NCBI GenBank assembly: GCA_032718475.1
Contig: JAUCBJ010002550.1
Coordinates: 22,653-86,652, forward strand
Reading direction: 5' to 3'
From: Nemertoderma westbladi
Taxonomy: Eukaryota; Xenacoelomorpha; Nemertodermatida; Nemertodermatidae
Length of the DNA: 64,000 nt
Below, piece after piece: positions 20,826 through 31,110 of this stretch (positions within the stretch are counted from its first letter, which is position 1; the number at the start of each line of letters is the position of its first letter). The notes below the pieces were generated by a model. The model searched no databases. It saw nothing but the letters and a program-made list of their open reading frames with translations, and was not told where the DNA came from. The translations under genes were made by a program, and so were the position numbers.

Positions 20826-22622
20826 TGACTACTCCTTTCCCTCAATTAGTTAAGTGATCGTTTATTGTTTTGGTTAGAAAATCCCGTCTCTGTAACCTGC
20901 TCCTTTCCCTCAATTAGTTAAGTGATCGTTTATTGTTTTGGTTAGAAAATCCCGCCTCTGTAACCTGCTCCTTTCCCTCAATTAGTTAAGTGATCGTTTA
21001 TTGTTTTGGTTAGGAAATCCCGCCTCTGTAACCTGCTCCTTTCCCTGAATTTGTAAAGTGACCGTTTATTGTTTTTGTTAGAAAATCCCGCCTCTGTAAC
21101 CTGCTCCTTTCCCTCAATTAGTTAAGTGATCGTTTATTGTTTTTGTTAGAAAATCCCGCCTCTGTAACCTGCTCCTTTCCCTCAATTAGTTAAGTGATCG
21201 TTTATTGTTTTGGTTAGAAAATCCCGCCTCTGTAACCTGCTCCTTTCCCTCGATTAGTTAAGTGATCATTTATTGTTTTGGTTAGAAAATCCCGCCTCTG
21301 TAACCTGCTCCTTTCCTTCATTTAGTAAAGTGACTGTTTATTGTTTTGGTTAGAAAATCCCGCCTCTGTAACCTGCTCCTTTCCCTCAATTAGTTAAGTG
21401 AACGTTTATTGTTTTGGTTAGAAAATCCCGCCTCTGGAACCTGCACCTTTCCCTTTCCCTCAATTAGTTAAGTGATCGTTTATTGTTTTTGTTAGAAAAT
21501 CCCGCCTCTGTAACCTGCTCCTTTCCCTCAATTAGTTAAGTGATCGTTTATTGTTTTTGTTAGAAAATCCCGCCTCTGTAACCTGCTCCTTTCTCTCAAT
21601 TAGTTAAGTGATCGTTTATTGTTTTGGTTAGAAAATCCCGCCTCTGTAACCTGCTCCTTTCCCTCGATTAGTTAAGTGATCATTTATTGTTTTGGTTAGA
21701 AAATCCCGCCTCTGTAACCTGCTCCTTTCCCTCAATTAGTTAAGTGATCGTTTGTTGTTTTTGTTAGGAAATCCCGCCTCTGTAACCTGCTCCTTTCCCT
21801 GAATTGGTAAAGTGACCGTTTATTGTTTTGGTTAGAAAGGACCGCCTCCTTAACCTGCTCCTTTCCTTCATTTAGTAAAGTGACTGTTTATTGTTTTGGT
21901 TAGAAAATCCCGCCTCTCTAACCTGCTCCTTTCCGTCAATTAGTTAAGTGATCGTTTATTGTTTTGGTTAGAAAATCCCGCCTCTGTAAGCTGCTCCTTT
22001 CCCTCAATTAGTTAAGTGATCGTTTATTGTTTTGGTTAGGAAATCCCGCCTCTGTAACCTGCTCCTTTCTCTCAATTGGTAATGTTATCGTTTATTGTTT
22101 TGGTTAGAAAAGACCATCTATGTAACCTGCTCCTTTCCTACATTTGGTAAAGTGATTGTTTATTGTTTTGGTTAGAAAATACCGCCTCTGTAACCTGCTC
22201 CTTTCCCTGATTTTGTAAAGTGACCGTTTATTGTATTGGTTAGAAAGGCTAGCCTCTTTAACCTGCTCCTTTCCTTAATTTGGTAAAGTGACTGTTTATT
22301 GTTTTGGTTAGAAAATCCCGCCTCTAAAACCTGCTCCTTTCCGTCAATTAGTTAAGTGATCGTTTATTGTTTTGGTTAGAAAATCCCGCCTCTGTAAGCT
22401 GCTCCTTTCCCTCAATTAGTTAAGTGATCGTTTTATTGTTTTGGTTAGGAAATCCCGCCTCTGTAACCTGCTCCTTTCCCTGATTTGGTAAAGTGACCGT
22501 TTATTGTTTTGGTTAGAAAGGCTAGCCTCTTTATCCTGCTCCTTTCCTTCATTTGGTAAAGTGACTGTTTATTGTTTTGGTTAGAAAATCCGGTCTTAAC
22601 CTGCTCCTTTCCATCAATTGGT
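20826..22622. repeat. 68-bp minisatellite, about 26 copies
   Basis: The unit contains CTGCTCCTTTCCCTCAATTA, GTTAAGTGATCGTTTATTGT and TTTGGTTAGAAAATCCCGCC; two adjacent starts at 20897 and 20965 give the 68-bp period. Copies diverge towards the right end. Related units occur singly or in short runs near 43040-43220 (inverted), 44950-45010 and 46190-46400, so the unit belongs to a dispersed repeat family. Confidence 0.93.
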
Positions 22623-22956
22623 AATTGTTTTTGGCTATTAAATGAGTGTTTTGCTACGTCATGTGGTAATCGACTATCGACAACAACCACAAACTATTAA
22701 ATTTAGAGTCTTTTACCACAGACGCATATGGAAATCTATCTCATCTTCTATACCTATAAATATCAAATTCTGTCTGTCTCTCTCTCTCTCTGTGTTCGAA
22801 CTCCTCCAAAACGGGCGGAGGGATTGCGCTGGAACTTGGCATGTGTGTATAACTTTAACCAGCGGTCGTACTGTACCAGGCCCATTCTCCACTGGTACTG
22901 TAAAAGGCACAAAGTCATAACTAGTTTTCAGATATTGTCTGATTCGGAGGATTATA

Positions 22957-23096
22957 GCTCGCGTGCTCGCTTGCTCGCGTGCTTGCATTCTCGCGTGCTC
23001 TCTTGCTCACGTGCTCGCTTGCTCGCGTGATGGCGTGCTCGCTTGCTGGCGTGCTCACGTGCTGGCGTGCTCGCTTGCTGGCGTGCTCGCGCGCTC
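22957..23096. repeat. 10/20-bp GC-rich tandem repeat (GCTCGCGTGCTTGCTC)
   Basis: About 14 imperfect repeats of a 10-bp word, GCGTGCTCGC or GCTTGCTGGC. Several overlapping open frames arise from it on both strands; none is a credible gene. Confidence 0.85.
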
Positions 23097-24542
23097 TATC
23101 TGTCAAAAGATATTTGTTGGCAAATGTAAGAATTATTTACCACCATTTATTACAGTATTACGGATTTGTGAGATTAAGGGGGCTGTACTCCCCCCTTAAT
23201 AACGAAACGAAAATCTTGAGTGATCCAACAGAAACTTATAATATTTACATATAAAATATGGTTAAAACGGAGGAACGAAAAGCAGAACCAAAGGCGTTAC
23301 TAAAATAATAATAAAAAGATTCGCAATATTAGACTACGGTAAACAATGAACAATAATGCTCTCCATTGATATTATACTGTACATATTTGTTGTATTTACC
23401 ACACTCAGGTTGTATCTACTGTATGTAATATTATTACTCTACTGTATATATATTTCTCTCTATTTTATATTTCTCATATTTCACTATATTTCTCTATATT
23501 ATATTTTTCAATAAATAAATATACACCACTCAGCCACTTGGCAGGTTGGGGTCGAAATTCCCTGTATTTTTTTTTATTAACATAGTGACGTCGGTCCAGC
23601 CGACATTATATTATCTTCAAAGTAAAATTGTGTAGTACATCATGCACAAGTAACGGGTAAAACGAGTAAAACGAACGCGCAAATAATTACATGTGCTGCG
23701 TAGTACATCCGGTAAAAGTAGCGAGTAGACCAAACACACAATCACAAACACATAGGTTAAAAAAAATAAAAATACGTACATTGTCGGTAGGACCCTATAA
23801 ACTTATAAAATAAAGAGTTTGTTACGATCGATTTCGAGCTCCTAGGCCCATTCTCAAGTAAATAATTAACAATATGAAATCACATTACAGACTAAATAAT
23901 GAAATGGAGTAGGCCTACATGGAATAGCTGAATACGTAAGAAAATTACAGAAATACACTAAAATAAGTAACGAAATAAACTGCAAAGCCCTGGTAAAACT
24001 CAGAAACCGAACAACAGACTTACAATAAAATAAATACTGATTTAATACAGTTAGATGTTGTACGATAAAACCAAAGATACCGTTACCGGTTTGTAATGCT
24101 GGTTCTGTAGTCTGATAGCCTGGGCTACATGGTGTACGGTGTAGGCCATGGTACGGTAGGCTGTCAGGCAGGGTCAGTACACCAGTACAATTCGTACTAA
24201 CAGTTGACAGATAAAATATTCAGGTGAACCTAAAGATATACAGTACAGTAGTTAAAATAACGGGGCGGGAAAAGTTAATATAGAGCACCATATACCATAG
24301 TAGAACTAAATAAAAGGACATGGCATATAAAATAAGTAGAACAAATAGGGCATGACTAAAAGTAAATAAAGGCACGGCGTATTGGAATAAATTAATTTAA
24401 ACTTGTGCAAAATCTTAAACTACAGTAGTTACGATAGGTTGTGTTAAACATAAAATAAACTAAATTAAAACTGGAATCCAAAATTCCAACAGTTTTTATT
24501 TTCATTCCATTTTTATAATTCCATTTTTTCATACACCGAGAT
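23097..24542. other. Non-coding DNA upstream of the decayed BEL gag
   Basis: No supported gene. A small perfect palindrome ATTAAGGGGG...CCCCCTTAAT lies at 23173-23200. The right half may include the leader and LTR of the decayed + strand BEL/Pao element, but I found no matching repeat downstream to prove it. Confidence 0.35.
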
Positions 24543-24767
24543 ATGGAGGGGACCATTGCCCCCAATGATATATCCCACACAGGGAAAGTCGATGAACCCG
24601 AGAGGCGAAGCACAGCCAGAGAAGCTGCATCCGTACCGTCGAGCGCACTGGAGATTCAAGCGATGGGAATGGCAACACTAATCGACGCGCTAAAATCTAG
24701 AATAGAGCTGCCACCCGTGGAGCCTTTTAAGTTTGATGGTAGCAAGCCGGAAGAATATCTACGTTCC
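24543..24767 (+). pseudogene. Gag N-terminal part of a decayed BEL/Pao element (interrupted)
   Basis: Starts ATATGG (ATG 24543) and encodes an N-terminal gag stretch ending LPPVEPFKFDGSKPEEYLR, which matches the entry to a DUF1759 gag domain. The frame is cut at GTTCC (24763-24767) by the - strand BEL/Pao insertion. Coding similarity resumes at 29666 beyond the second copy of the 5-bp duplication. Confidence 0.7.
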
Positions 24768-25094
24768 TGTGTAAGACTTTAATCATTAATAGGGTTTTGC
24801 AATCAAGGCGTACTATATACAAGGCCAAATATAAAGCGCAGACATAGTTGGTTAATAATAGGAATATTTAATTATTAATATTGCATTATCAGCCGATACA
24901 ATACACTTCTTGTCGAACCCACCACCTTATATTTAGTAATAGTAACTTAAATATGCAAGTGCTGCACGGTACGCTAGGCCTATGTAATAGCTGAAAGCTA
25001 CTAACAGCAATAAACTGCACCGAATGGGAAAAACACAAAGCATTGTATTACAGTGTTGTAAATCACATTACATAAATGGATAACGTATTATACA
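24768..25094 (-). repeat. 3' LTR of the integrase-less BEL/Pao
   Basis: 327 bp, begins TG and ends CA on the + strand. It is preceded by the target duplication GTTCC. The last codons of the RNase H ORF run into it. Confidence 0.93.
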
Positions 25095-26154
25095 AATTAT
25101 ACATAACCTTATGTAAATTATTCATAACTACTGGATGAAGGCGCCAAATGGAGGAGCTCTGACTTAAATTGTTCGAATTAGACTTCAGTGACTTGATTTC
25201 TTTTACATAATGGCGATGTTGTTCTATCGAAATAAGGTAGTTCAATGAATAACTATGTTCAGAACCAGACAAAGATCCCTTTGTCATTGATTTTGGATTC
25301 TTTATATTATGTACAAATCGGAATATCCAGGCTAATATCCTAACAGGTTTATTAATGTTTGAATAATCCTCTAGCTTCAGTAAAGAACAGTCTGACAATG
25401 GTTCTATGGCTTCAATGGTTAAAAGTTGAGGAGGGGGTGTAGGCTCAATTGGCCATGATGACTCTGGATATCTGAGAAACTCAGGTCCATTCAAATATAA
25501 GTAATTTACTGCCAACCTAGATAGGCTACACCCACGCGAAGGAATATCTGCGGGATTTTGGGTTGTGGAAACATAACGCCACATTGCTGATTCTGTATTT
25601 TGGTTTATTTCAGAGAGTCTATTATTTACAAAAATATCCTTTTTGGCTGAACCTTTGCGAATCCAGAATAAGGCACAAAGTGAATCAGTCCATAGATGCA
25701 TTCTATAAGGCTTACATATCTCCTTATTAATATGGTTGGCAAATCGACTACCCAGTAGGCAAGCCATAAGCTCAAGGCGGGGTGTTGAAAGACCTGGTTT
25801 GCGTGGGGCAGCTCTAGATTTCCCATAGAACAATATTGGTACTCTATTGGGGTGAGCTATATAGGCCAAAAATGCATAGGCAGAAGAAGAAGCATCGCAG
25901 AATATGTGTATGGAACAATCCTGAGAAAAGTAGACACAGCGTGGGAAATATATTACCATTCCAGCCTCTGACAACCACTTTGACCATTGACATTGCAGAG
26001 GCTCTGAAACTGTCGCATTCCATCCTTCCCCAGATTCCCATGACTTCTGAAGAATTAGACGAATCACTATCGTCCAAGCACATAATAACCCAAGTGGATC
26101 AAATACCTGAGCAGACATCTTTACCAACTCTCGGCGGGTAAAGCTAGTACACAT
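25063..26154 (-). CDS. RNase H and connector of the integrase-less BEL/Pao
   Basis: On the - strand the frame continues the RT: RRELVKMSAQVFDPLG is the usual RT/RNase H connection. RNase H follows with IHIFCDASSSAYAFLAY, STPRLELMACLLG, LWTDSLCALFWI and NPADIPSRG. The ORF ends just after SSIWRLHPVVMNNLHKVMYN, the part that precedes the integrase zinc domain in complete elements, and its last codons come from the LTR. No HHCC or DDE integrase motif follows. It overlaps the upstream ORF by 34 nt in a different frame, so one frameshift separates them. Confidence 0.85.
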   Translation of the reverse strand: MCTSFTRRELVKMSAQVFDPLGLLCAWTIVIRLILQKSWESGEGWNATVSEPLQCQWSKWLSEAGMVIYFPRCVYFSQDCSIHIFCDASSSAYAFLAYIAHPNRVPILFYGKSRAAPRKPGLSTPRLELMACLLGSRFANHINKEICKPYRMHLWTDSLCALFWIRKGSAKKDIFVNNRLSEINQNTESAMWRYVSTTQNPADIPSRGCSLSRLAVNYLYLNGPEFLRYPESSWPIEPTPPPQLLTIEAIEPLSDCSLLKLEDYSNINKPVRILAWIFRFVHNIKNPKSMTKGSLSGSEHSYSLNYLISIEQHRHYVKEIKSLKSNSNNLSQSSSIWRLHPVVMNNLHKVMYNLYNTLSIYVM

Positions 26155-29117
26155 GATGGTAGTGACACATGAGATGTGTCAACAAATATTACATCTTGGG
26201 TTGAATCCCATGATACACCTAATAATTTTTTAGGGTTAGTGACTGGTTTAAGGTTCATTCCAGCATTTGCCAACATAGAAATAGCATTTCTTAGGAAGTT
26301 TTCAGCCTGTAACTGATTATCATGACTATAAAGTACATCATCACAATATATAGACTCAATAAAACGGTTCTGAAAATCTGGTTGATCTTGTTCTAAGACA
26401 TGAAATAAAACAGTGGAATGTAATAAAAAAGAACTAGGTGCTATACCAAAGGGTAAATATTTAAATTGATAGGCTTTACCATTCCACATTAATTTAACCC
26501 ACTGTCTATCATCCTGATGGATTTCGACCTGATGAAAGGCTGCCTCAATATCAGCAACTACCATATAAGGATGCAATCGAACTCGTAACAGAACATCAAC
26601 CATTGATGCTAGGAGATTTGGACCAGGGTCTAGGCACGAGTTTATACTTTCACCTTCAAAATTACACGCTGATCCGTTAAACACTATACGGTACTTATTT
26701 GAACTGAAAACTAAATGGTGTGGAAGGAAAAATCCGACATCATTATCTGTTGCTGCTGGTTCAATTATATTTTGGGAAATAAGCTTGGCAAACTTTTCAG
26801 TATAAATACTACATTCATTGGAAGAAAGAGATAATAACATTTTCTTTTGTTGTGGCATTACCCTGTTATAATTAGAGGATGGTCGTTTATTACACTTAAA
26901 TGGTAATCTTACTTGATAATGTGGAGGGTTCTCAGTAGAGACCACAGGTGGAGGATAAGGTGCACAGTTAACTTCCTGTTCTTTAATTCCAACTGACTCC
27001 AGATTCCAAAGTTGAGTGACTGACTCCAGGTTCCAAGGTTGTGTCACATTGCTTGGTTCAGTTATTAACAAAGATGGAGAAATGCTGTTAATATTAGAAA
27101 CAGAACCAAAGAATGGACCAGAAAGAACTGTGCCAAAAAATGTTTCAACAACTGTTGGACATTTCGGATACTTATAGGCTTCACCAGTAACGGACCAGAT
27201 CTGATCAGCTCCTATAAGTATGGAAATATCCCTCTCACCTCCATCAAAATCATCAGCAAAGTTTGCAATATTGGTAAGATGGTGAGGGAATTTAATAACC
27301 TTCTCTTGTCTCATTGTCGGACAGAGTTTATTAGTAGTCCATGCACTTAGACATATTGGTTGTTCATGATACTGGCTGAAAAGCTTGAAACTAACATGGT
27401 TTGATTCAATGGTGGAAATATTGTTTCCAAATGACCCAGTTGTTAGTATTGATGATTCTAAAGAAGGAAGAAATAAGTTTGCAGCTAAACTGGATTGGAT
27501 ATAGGATCGTTTTGACCCATCATCTAAATAGATATGAACCCACTTCCCAATAGAATGATCAGGAGAGGTTATATATGCCTTGGCTAACTTAACAAAAATA
27601 ATACCATCTGCATTAGACTGCATCACATTACTAACAGATAATGTATTTGAGGGTTGCATACTTTGACGGTTACTTTGGTTATTACCAACTGCAGATTTGG
27701 TCATTTCTGAGTTAGTTGTATTAGTTGAGTGAGTGAAGGGATTTGATGGTCGAAAGGGATTGGATGTGTGACTTAAAGGCTTACTTCCATTTACACCCTT
27801 TGAATTAGTTGGCCAGGAATTTTGAGAAGTCCTGGGGAACTTATTGTAGCATAGCAGAGTATTATGTCGGCCATTACATTTAAAGCAATTTGTACTGGAT
27901 GGGCATTCATTGAATCGATGCGGACCTGTACAATTTTTACATAAATTAGAAGATTGTACAAGTTTGGCTCTCTGAAATGGTTCACGGGAAATAAAATTAG
28001 GGCAAGTTCTAAGTTTATGCATTGGGTCTTGAGAATGACAAGCTGGACATCCTGTAATAGGTTTCCTACCAGAAACATCTGATATTGGTAAGGCAGATGC
28101 AGATGCAGTGGAACTCTTAGGCCTATGGTAGTAAGGCACAGTAGATGACTCACTGTTACAGCTCTTGATATTAAAAGCAAGTGATTCACGGAACTCCAAC
28201 TCCTGTCGCACAAACTCTAATAAAGCCTTTAAATTAAATCTCTCATGAGAATGCATACGATTCCACACCAATACCACTTCACTAGGTAATTTTTGGAGAA
28301 GTAATGGTGCTAACAATAAGGAGGCTAAATCATTAGAGGCCTCAATAGTGACAGCTTCTGCTGCTGGTTCTCCTGGTGAAGTAAAAATTTCAGTGGCCAA
28401 TTGGCGAATTTCCCGAAGGGATGATTCAAATGTATCCATAATTTTTCGAAACCCATTTAAATCATTTTCTTTAATAGAAGGTAATGCACACAGCTTACTG
28501 GCATATAAACCAATTAACAGGTTAGGGTTCCCATAACGCCTTTTTAGAATGTTAATAGCTGCTTCATAATTAGTAGATGAAACTGCAAGGCCTGATAAAG
28601 ATTCCAAAACTGATTTATCTAAACTACTGCGAAGATATACAAACTTTTGTATATCATCCAACCCTTCTCGAGTGTGAATTAAAGCTTTAAACTGATCCCA
28701 AAAGGGCCTCCAGCATAAAAATTCCCCATTAAAAGTAGGTAAGGTTATTTTAGGTAAACCACTGGTTGGATTTTTAAATCTAGATGAGGAGCTCTCTTCA
28801 CTCTCATGGCATGACTGAGCAGCCAGAAATGGTTTATTGTCAACACGTGACAACATTCGACGGCACTTAAAAATAACTTTATATAAATCCTGGTTATGGG
28901 TTGATTTACTTGTATCTTTGTAACCCAACTCAATAAGTTCTGAGTCTAGTTGATTTAATATCTGGTATTGCTGGTCAGCTAAATCTATATAATAAGCAAA
29001 TTCATCTGATTCTACTTCATTTTCATTCATATTTCTAAAGTGCTCCAAATCTGCTATTAATTTGGTAGACTTACCTCTCTCTGCAGTGCGTCGACCTTTT
29101 ATTTCATCTACTTCCAT
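26121..29117 (-). CDS. Gag-protease-RT polyprotein of the integrase-less BEL/Pao
   Basis: 998 codons on the - strand from ATG near the 5' LTR. A DUF1759 gag domain starts near residue 120 (LPKITLPTFNGEFLCWRPFW). Zinc knuckles lie near 355-420 (CPACHSQDPMHKLRTC, CKNCTGPHRFNEC, CFKCNGRHNTLLC). The A17-type protease core reads IYLDDGSKRSYI near 529, with Asp where the family mostly has Asp-Ser. RT includes VVADIEAAFHQVEI and the catalytic YCDDVLYSHD near 922. The ORF ends in the RT/RNase H connector by a frameshift into the 25063-26154 frame. Confidence 0.88.
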   Translation of the reverse strand: MEVDEIKGRRTAERGKSTKLIADLEHFRNMNENEVESDEFAYYIDLADQQYQILNQLDSELIELGYKDTSKSTHNQDLYKVIFKCRRMLSRVDNKPFLAAQSCHESEESSSSRFKNPTSGLPKITLPTFNGEFLCWRPFWDQFKALIHTREGLDDIQKFVYLRSSLDKSVLESLSGLAVSSTNYEAAINILKRRYGNPNLLIGLYASKLCALPSIKENDLNGFRKIMDTFESSLREIRQLATEIFTSPGEPAAEAVTIEASNDLASLLLAPLLLQKLPSEVVLVWNRMHSHERFNLKALLEFVRQELEFRESLAFNIKSCNSESSTVPYYHRPKSSTASASALPISDVSGRKPITGCPACHSQDPMHKLRTCPNFISREPFQRAKLVQSSNLCKNCTGPHRFNECPSSTNCFKCNGRHNTLLCYNKFPRTSQNSWPTNSKGVNGSKPLSHTSNPFRPSNPFTHSTNTTNSEMTKSAVGNNQSNRQSMQPSNTLSVSNVMQSNADGIIFVKLAKAYITSPDHSIGKWVHIYLDDGSKRSYIQSSLAANLFLPSLESSILTTGSFGNNISTIESNHVSFKLFSQYHEQPICLSAWTTNKLCPTMRQEKVIKFPHHLTNIANFADDFDGGERDISILIGADQIWSVTGEAYKYPKCPTVVETFFGTVLSGPFFGSVSNINSISPSLLITEPSNVTQPWNLESVTQLWNLESVGIKEQEVNCAPYPPPVVSTENPPHYQVRLPFKCNKRPSSNYNRVMPQQKKMLLSLSSNECSIYTEKFAKLISQNIIEPAATDNDVGFFLPHHLVFSSNKYRIVFNGSACNFEGESINSCLDPGPNLLASMVDVLLRVRLHPYMVVADIEAAFHQVEIHQDDRQWVKLMWNGKAYQFKYLPFGIAPSSFLLHSTVLFHVLEQDQPDFQNRFIESIYCDDVLYSHDNQLQAENFLRNAISMLANAGMNLKPVTNPKKLLGVSWDSTQDVIFVDTSHVSLPSCVLALPAESW

Positions 29118-29333
29118 ATTTATATATTATATTATTAAACAAATTCGACTAAGCAAATAGCATGAATAGCCCAACTGAATAGGTATATCGAAATGGAGAA
29201 ATATGTATACTCATAGGCTCATTCATATTCTGATATTGCAGTATTGATAGGCAGATAGGCGATTAGTGTACCAACAGCTGGTAGAACAGCAGAATGTACC
29301 AAAGAAACAACGTCCTTTATCCGGTTCGAAGAT

Positions 29334-29660
29334 TGTGTAAGACTTTAATCATTAATAGGGTTTTGCAATCAAGGCGTACTATATACAAGGCCAAATATAA
29401 AGCGCAGACATAGTTGGTTAATAATAGGAATATTTAATTATTAATATTGCATTATCAGCCGATACAATACACTTCTTGTCGAACCCACCACCTTATATTT
29501 AGTAATAGTAACTTAAATATGCAAGTGCTGCACGGTACGCTAGGCCTATGTAATAGCTGAAAGCTACTAACAGCAATAAACTGCACCGAATGGGAAAAAC
29601 ACAAAGCATTGTATTACAGTGTTGTAAATCACATTACATAAATGGATAACGTATTATACA
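29334..29660 (-). repeat. 5' LTR of the integrase-less BEL/Pao
   Basis: 327 bp, identical by eye to 24768-25094, followed by the second GTTCC duplication. The expected TGG-type primer-binding site is not obvious next to it. Confidence 0.93.
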
Positions 29661-29665
29661 GTTCC

Positions 29666-30470
29666 GGAGGAAGTATAGCAATGAGATTTTAACGAAAAAT
29701 CTCACACAGGCGGAGTGCCTTAAATATCTACAAGTCTATACAGGGGGGGCCAGCCTATGACATCGTGAGGCAATACCAAGGAATTGAAGGAGGATTTACA
29801 ACAGCGAGGAGAGCCCTGGACAGGGAATTTGGCCATCCTGCGAAGATTATCCAACAAACCTTAAGGGGAATTTCATCAGGCGGACTCGCGGATAACCCTG
29901 TCAGTATCAAAGCCTTTGCCAACAAAGAACAAAGTAGAGAAGGCATTGATAGTTTTGAAGACGCTAGTGCATAGTGCAGGCACTACCGATATGGTTGAGG
30001 AATAAATGGAGGAAGATCGATTTCTCCCACTCGAGAAAAGAAGGGTGTGGAGCCGGGGTTGGAAGAGATGTCGAACTTCCTTAACTACGAAGCCGAGTTG
30101 ATAATGGATCCAGTGTACAGTGAGGAGAGTCTGGGCAAGGTACCGAAAGCGGAATATAGCCGACCTAAACCGGAACACAGTGCTGCAGATGCACTTCCGA
30201 GAGTGAGGCAATCGTTGCCATATGCAACCATCGAGGGGACTTCTAGTCCACAGAACAACCATGGTGGCTATAGAGGAAACAACACCCCTAACGCGGGTAT
30301 GTGCAACCAAAACAACAAACCATCCAACTCGGACATGGACGAAATATGCAAGACGCTATACAGAGAGTGTTATAATCCGAACTATAGGTGCCAGCTACAT
30401 AGAAAGCATGTGCATATATGGGAGTCGGCGCATAAGACCATCAATTTCGACCAGTGACAGGCACTGCTGA
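29666..30470 (+). pseudogene. Gag continuation of the decayed BEL/Pao
   Basis: Frames with gag character: YQGIEGGFTTARRALDREFG and IIQQTLRGISSGGLADNPVS (29765-29974), then a stretch with RVRQSLPYATIEG and CRQLH-like cysteines (30047-30457). Stops and frame changes break it. It joins to 24543-24767 across the young BEL insertion, showing that element landed inside an older relative. Confidence 0.6.
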
Positions 30471-30589
30471 AAGAAGATTGATTAGTCTATACAGGGAGAT
30501 TTGGGTTATGCCACAGATGTGCGGTGGGAGGACATAAGAAGGATAGAGAACCGATAGATTAGGATAGAGAATGTCTAGAGAACCCACCA

Positions 30590-31110
30590 AAGTACACTGA
30601 GACTGATGGAACTGGAGGCCACAAGATGGCGACGAGCACCATGGGAGCAAGGAGGAAGGTCCCCTTCCTCCTTGTTCCCATGGTACTACTCGGAGTAGTA
30701 CCAGTGAGAATAAAAGGAGAAAACGGGCTATCAGTCACAACACTAATGTTGGTCGAAAGTGGAGCAGCGTTCACGCTAACGGAGAGTTGGGTGGCAGAGA
30801 AGATAGGGTTGGAGACCAGGCCAAGTAAGATGGCGGTGACCACGATATCGAACAAAGACGAGGTCATGAAGATGAGGATGGATGGTGTGAAATTAGAGCA
30901 ATAACACCAGGGTGCAACTATGGGGCTACCATCGAACCCATCCAAATAATAGAGTCGATCTACATCAACACCAGGCAACCTACAAAGATCGAAAACAGTA
31001 TCTACAAAGATACGGCATCGACTTCTCCGTACCCGAACTAGATGTGACCTTTGAGGAATCCGGGTCATTTCGCCACTCGGCGACTAGAGGGTACCCAGAA
31101 AATCGATCCG
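30590..31110 (+). pseudogene. Protease-region remnant of the decayed BEL/Pao
   Basis: VPVRIKGENGLSVTTLMLVE and SGAAFTLTESWVAEKIGL resemble the DUF1758/A17 protease, but the catalytic Asp position reads Glu (LVESGA). A later short frame to 31115 may continue towards pol. Two adjacent tight hairpins (30639-30702) lie in the coding part. Truncated where Gypsy sequence begins, about 31040-31110. Confidence 0.5.
30639..30702. repeat. Two back-to-back hairpins
   Basis: Arms 30639-30659 and 30663-30683 pair at 20 of 21 positions (CCATGGGAGCAAGGAGGAAGG side) with a 3-nt loop. Immediately after, GGTACTACT-CGG-AGTAGTACC (30682-30702) is a perfect 9-bp hairpin with a 3-nt loop. Confidence 0.85.

Larger units (their letters stand above)
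24768..29660 (-). mobile_element. Young BEL/Pao element without integrase
   Basis: Two 327-bp LTRs (24768-25094 and 29334-29660) that I read as identical, both TGTGTAAG...TTATACA. They are flanked by the 5-bp target duplication GTTCC at 24763-24767 and 29661-29665. The interior codes on the - strand for gag, protease, RT and RNase H, then runs straight into the 3' LTR without any integrase. It interrupts the gag of an older BEL/Pao. Confidence 0.93.

Noticed and set aside
20826-22622. CRISPR array
   Set aside because: The units abut without unique spacers, and the genome is eukaryotic; this is a minisatellite.
22921-23254. Several open frames rich in Ala, Arg, Cys
   Set aside because: Artefacts of the GCTCGCGTGC tandem repeat.
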